32,853 bases of DNA, from NCBI GenBank assembly GCA_028281485.1, contig JANQJT010000163.1, positions 1-32,853 on the forward strand. Reading direction: 5' to 3'. The translations under genes were made by a program, and so were the position numbers. The notes below the pieces were generated by a model. The model made no database searches and was not told the DNA's origin. It was given only the letters and a program-made list of their open reading frames with translations. The stretch is from Phycisphaeraceae bacterium (GTDB taxonomy: Bacteria; Planctomycetota; Phycisphaerae; Phycisphaerales; Zrk34). This document shows positions 30,631 through 32,853 of this stretch, in pieces (within the stretch, counting starts at the first letter, position 1; every line of letters begins with the position of its first letter).

Positions 30631-31190
30631 GGCGTGTTCCCACTGGTTTGTCCGATCGCGTTGTTCAGCGCGACCGGTTGTGTGTCTTGCTGGCTGTGGA
30701 TGGTGCGGTCGTCGCTCGCGTCGGAGTTGCGGATCACCATCGACATCGACAGGTCGTTTCGCATCATGTCCTCGAGCGTCATCGAGTAGAGGAAGGCGAC
30801 GACCAGATCGTTAAATTGCTTCATCGCGCCGGTGATGGGGCAGGATTGCTCCAGACGACAGGCGAGACAGGGCTCTTCGCTTTCGTCCTCTGATGTATCC
30901 TCGCAACAGGCCGTTACCGTCACGGGGCCTTCGATGGCTTCGATGACCTGCGCGAAGGATATCTGCCCGTGGGGCCGGCTGAGGTAGTAGCCGCCGGACG
31001 CGCCTCGCTTGCTGGTGACCAGCCCGGCGGAGGCTAAGTCCTTGAGGACGTTCATCATGATCGGCAGGGGGAGATCGTAGAGATCGGCGATGTGCCGCGC
31101 ACTGACCGGCGAGGCCTCGGCGCTGTCCACGGCCAGCCGGCTGAGCGCCACAAGGGCGTAATCGGTCTTTCTGGTCAGTGAGAAGCTCAT
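30627..31190 (-). CDS. Rrf2-family SUF operon regulator
   Basis: ATG at 31190: [119 protein letters not shown]: Rrf2 HTH and Cys cluster; overlaps sufB start. Confidence 0.92.
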
Positions 31191-31228
31191 AGGGTCCTCT
31201 TGGTGAGATCGAGTCTCAGTGCGGTCTA

Positions 31229-31257
31229 TTATTAGCACTGATTCGGTACTATATCAA
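31229..31257 (-). promoter_or_regulatory. Candidate sigma70-type promoter of the SUF operon with operator-like palindrome in the spacer
   Basis: Minus strand: TTGATA (31257-31252) - 17 bp - TAATAA (31234-31229). Spacer region TAGTACCGAATCAGTGCTA (31251-31233) is an imperfect palindrome. Confidence 0.55.
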
Positions 31258-31400
31258 GTCTGCGGCCAGAAAACCGCATTTTTTGGGTAAAAATCAGGTT
31301 TATAATATCTAAAATGGGTTTGTGACCCCTTAAACAGTTATTGCATCCCAAGGCACTAGACAACACAAGGCAATGGGGCATAGGGTGTGCACACACCCCG

Positions 31401-32024
31401 ATGAAATACGTCGACCCGTATATTCCAGAGGACCCCGTTGCCGAGGAGGCCGAGCTGTTACAGGGCCTGCGCGAAGGTGATGCGCAGGCGTTCGAGAAGC
31501 TCGTGCGTTGGCATTTCGGCCGATTATTCGCCGTGGCCAACCGCATCTTGCGGAGCGAGACCGACGCACAGGATGCCGTTCAGGAAGCGTTCGTGATGGC
31601 GTATCGCGCCATGGACCGCTTCGACGGTCGAAGCAAGCTTTCGACCTGGCTTCACCGCATCACCGTCAACGCGGCGCTGATGCGACTGAGAAAGATCAAG
31701 CGGTTGCACGAGGTCTCGGTAGAGGACCTCGGACCGAAGTTCAGTGACGAGGGTTACCGGCGCGACGTCGGGCCCACGTGGAAACGCACCGCCGAGGAAG
31801 ACACGCTCGAACAGGAGCGTGCCGACCAGGTGCACGAGGCCATCGCCCAACTGCCCGAATCGTATCGAGAGATCATCATGCTCCGTGACATCGAACAGCT
31901 CGACACCGAACAGACCGCCAAGGCCTTGGGCATCAAACCCGGCGCGGTCAAGACGCGTCTGCACCGGGCGCGGCAGGCGTTGCGAGAGCTGCTGGACCCG
32001 TACATGCAGGAGGCCGGCGTTTGA
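31401..32024 (+). CDS. RNA polymerase sigma factor, ECF/sigma-70 family
   Basis: LLQGLREGDAQAFEKLVRWHFGRLFAVANRILRSETDAQDAVQEAFVMAYRAMDRFDGRSKLSTWLHRITVNAALMRLRK (sigma2) and LPESYREIIMLRDIEQLDTEQTAKALGIKPGAVKTRLHRARQALRELL (sigma4). Upstream in-frame start 31341 possible. Confidence 0.92.
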   Translation: MKYVDPYIPEDPVAEEAELLQGLREGDAQAFEKLVRWHFGRLFAVANRILRSETDAQDAVQEAFVMAYRAMDRFDGRSKLSTWLHRITVNAALMRLRKIKRLHEVSVEDLGPKFSDEGYRRDVGPTWKRTAEEDTLEQERADQVHEAIAQLPESYREIIMLRDIEQLDTEQTAKALGIKPGAVKTRLHRARQALRELLDPYMQEAGV

Positions 32025-32326
32025 CCGATAAGCCCTGTCAACACGATCACAGCCACGACGGCATGCTGCTGTGCAGTGAGCTGGCGCAGTTCCTCGACGA
32101 CTACCTCGACGGCAAGCTCGAGGGCGAAACCCTGGAGAAGTTCGAGGCGCACCTGAAGCTGTGTCCACCGTGTGTGCAGTACATCGAGAGCTACAAGAGC
32201 ACGATCCACATGACCCACAAGGCGTTGTGTGAATGCGAAGAGGACGAGGCTCCGAAAGAAGTGCCCGAGGCGCTGGTGCAGGCGATTCTTCACAGCTGCA
32301 CAGGGTGCAAGGGCGAGGAAGATTAA
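32021..32326 (+). CDS. Putative zinc-finger anti-sigma factor
   Basis: CSELAQFLDDYLDGKLEGETLEKFEAHLKLCPPCVQYIESYKSTIHMTHKALC: HxxxCxxC zf-HC2-like motif; TTG start overlapping the sigma stop (TTGA). Cys/His-rich tails. Confidence 0.8.
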   Translation: MTDKPCQHDHSHDGMLLCSELAQFLDDYLDGKLEGETLEKFEAHLKLCPPCVQYIESYKSTIHMTHKALCECEEDEAPKEVPEALVQAILHSCTGCKGEED

Positions 32327-32415
32327 TTCTTCTCTTTCAGCAATCGGGGGGAGTAACGTCGGCGGGGGAATACACATCTACTTACGCGAACCGACTTCCA
32401 TCCAAGGAGAACGCT

Positions 32416-32853
32416 ATGACCCCGAGCCGAATCCTGTTGGCCATTTTATTGCTGTTTAACGTCTCTTCGCTCGCTCTTGCCGACGACGATTCGTCGTTCG
32501 CCGAGTCATACGCACGCGTGCCCGAAAAGATGCACGGCCTGGACGCGTGGAAGAAGCACAAGGCCGTCGAGTACGACATCGTTATCAACTTCATGGGTAA
32601 CCGGATTCTCGACGCGACCACGACCTTTGAGATCGGCAGCGAACGCGTGCGACTGGAACTCAAGAACGGCACGGTCATGGTGTGGGACGGCGAGCAGGCT
32701 TCGATCTCCCCGGCCGATGCCAAGTCGCCCGGCTTGCCGCCGCGTTTCCACCTGCGCACGTGGACCTACTTCCTCACTGCCCCGTTCAAGCTGCGTGCTC
32801 CGGGTGTGCACCTGGCCCCGGCCGCCGATGTGCCGTTCCGCGGCGGCGAGCCG
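32416..32853 (+). CDS. Exported hypothetical protein, 3'-truncated by window edge
   Basis: ATG at 32416 preceded by AAGGAGA; signal peptide MTPSRILLAILLLFNVSSLALA; then DDDSSFAESYARVPEKMHGLDAWKKHKAVEYDIVINFMGNRILDATTTFEIGSERVRLELKNGTVMVWDGEQASISP; open to the window end. Confidence 0.65.
   Translation, partial: MTPSRILLAILLLFNVSSLALADDDSSFAESYARVPEKMHGLDAWKKHKAVEYDIVINFMGNRILDATTTFEIGSERVRLELKNGTVMVWDGEQASISPADAKSPGLPPRFHLRTWTYFLTAPFKLRAPGVHLAPAADVPFRGGEP

Noticed and set aside
31260-31285. TGCGG-ccagaaaa-CCGCA-TTTTTT hairpin on the plus strand in the Rrf2/sigma divergent region
   Set aside because: Only a 5-bp stem and located upstream of any plus-strand gene body; too weak to call a terminator.

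Overview
High-GC chromosomal window, probably from a Planctomycetota/Phycisphaerae-like bacterium (lineage is an inference from gene content and style). Left to right it contains: (1) a 5'-terminal murD fragment (minus strand) and small envelope or hypothetical genes, including DUF1570-like and DUF4139-like proteins; (2) a phosphate/polyphosphate island: CHAD protein and ppk (minus), then phoB, pstS, pstC, pstA, pstB, phoU (plus); (3) a minus-strand cluster of a beta-CASP metallo-hydrolase, a 732-aa fusion of an alpha/alpha-barrel-like domain with a Gfo/Idh/MocA oxidoreductase, a second Gfo/Idh/MocA paralog and a GH130 glycoside phosphorylase; (4) a small, more AT-rich lipoprotein/zinc-ribbon pair; (5) a full SUF operon (Rrf2 regulator-sufB-C-D-S-E-sufT, minus); (6) an ECF-type sigma factor, a zinc-finger anti-sigma-like protein and a 3'-truncated exported protein (plus). 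There are no tRNA, rRNA or CRISPR features that I can see. The most interesting items are: 11-bp-phased TTA-type repeats (Pho-box-like) upstream of pstS and, more weakly, upstream of phoB; a strong intrinsic terminator between pstS and pstC; very large PstC/PstA permeases with soluble inserts and extra TM blocks; the oxidoreductase fusion in the GH130 cluster; an inverted-repeat element inserted between sufS and sufE; and an imperfect palindrome filling the -35/-10 spacer of the suf promoter. No completely new system is demonstrated. The GH130/fusion/oxidoreductase cluster is the best candidate for an uncharacterised pathway.
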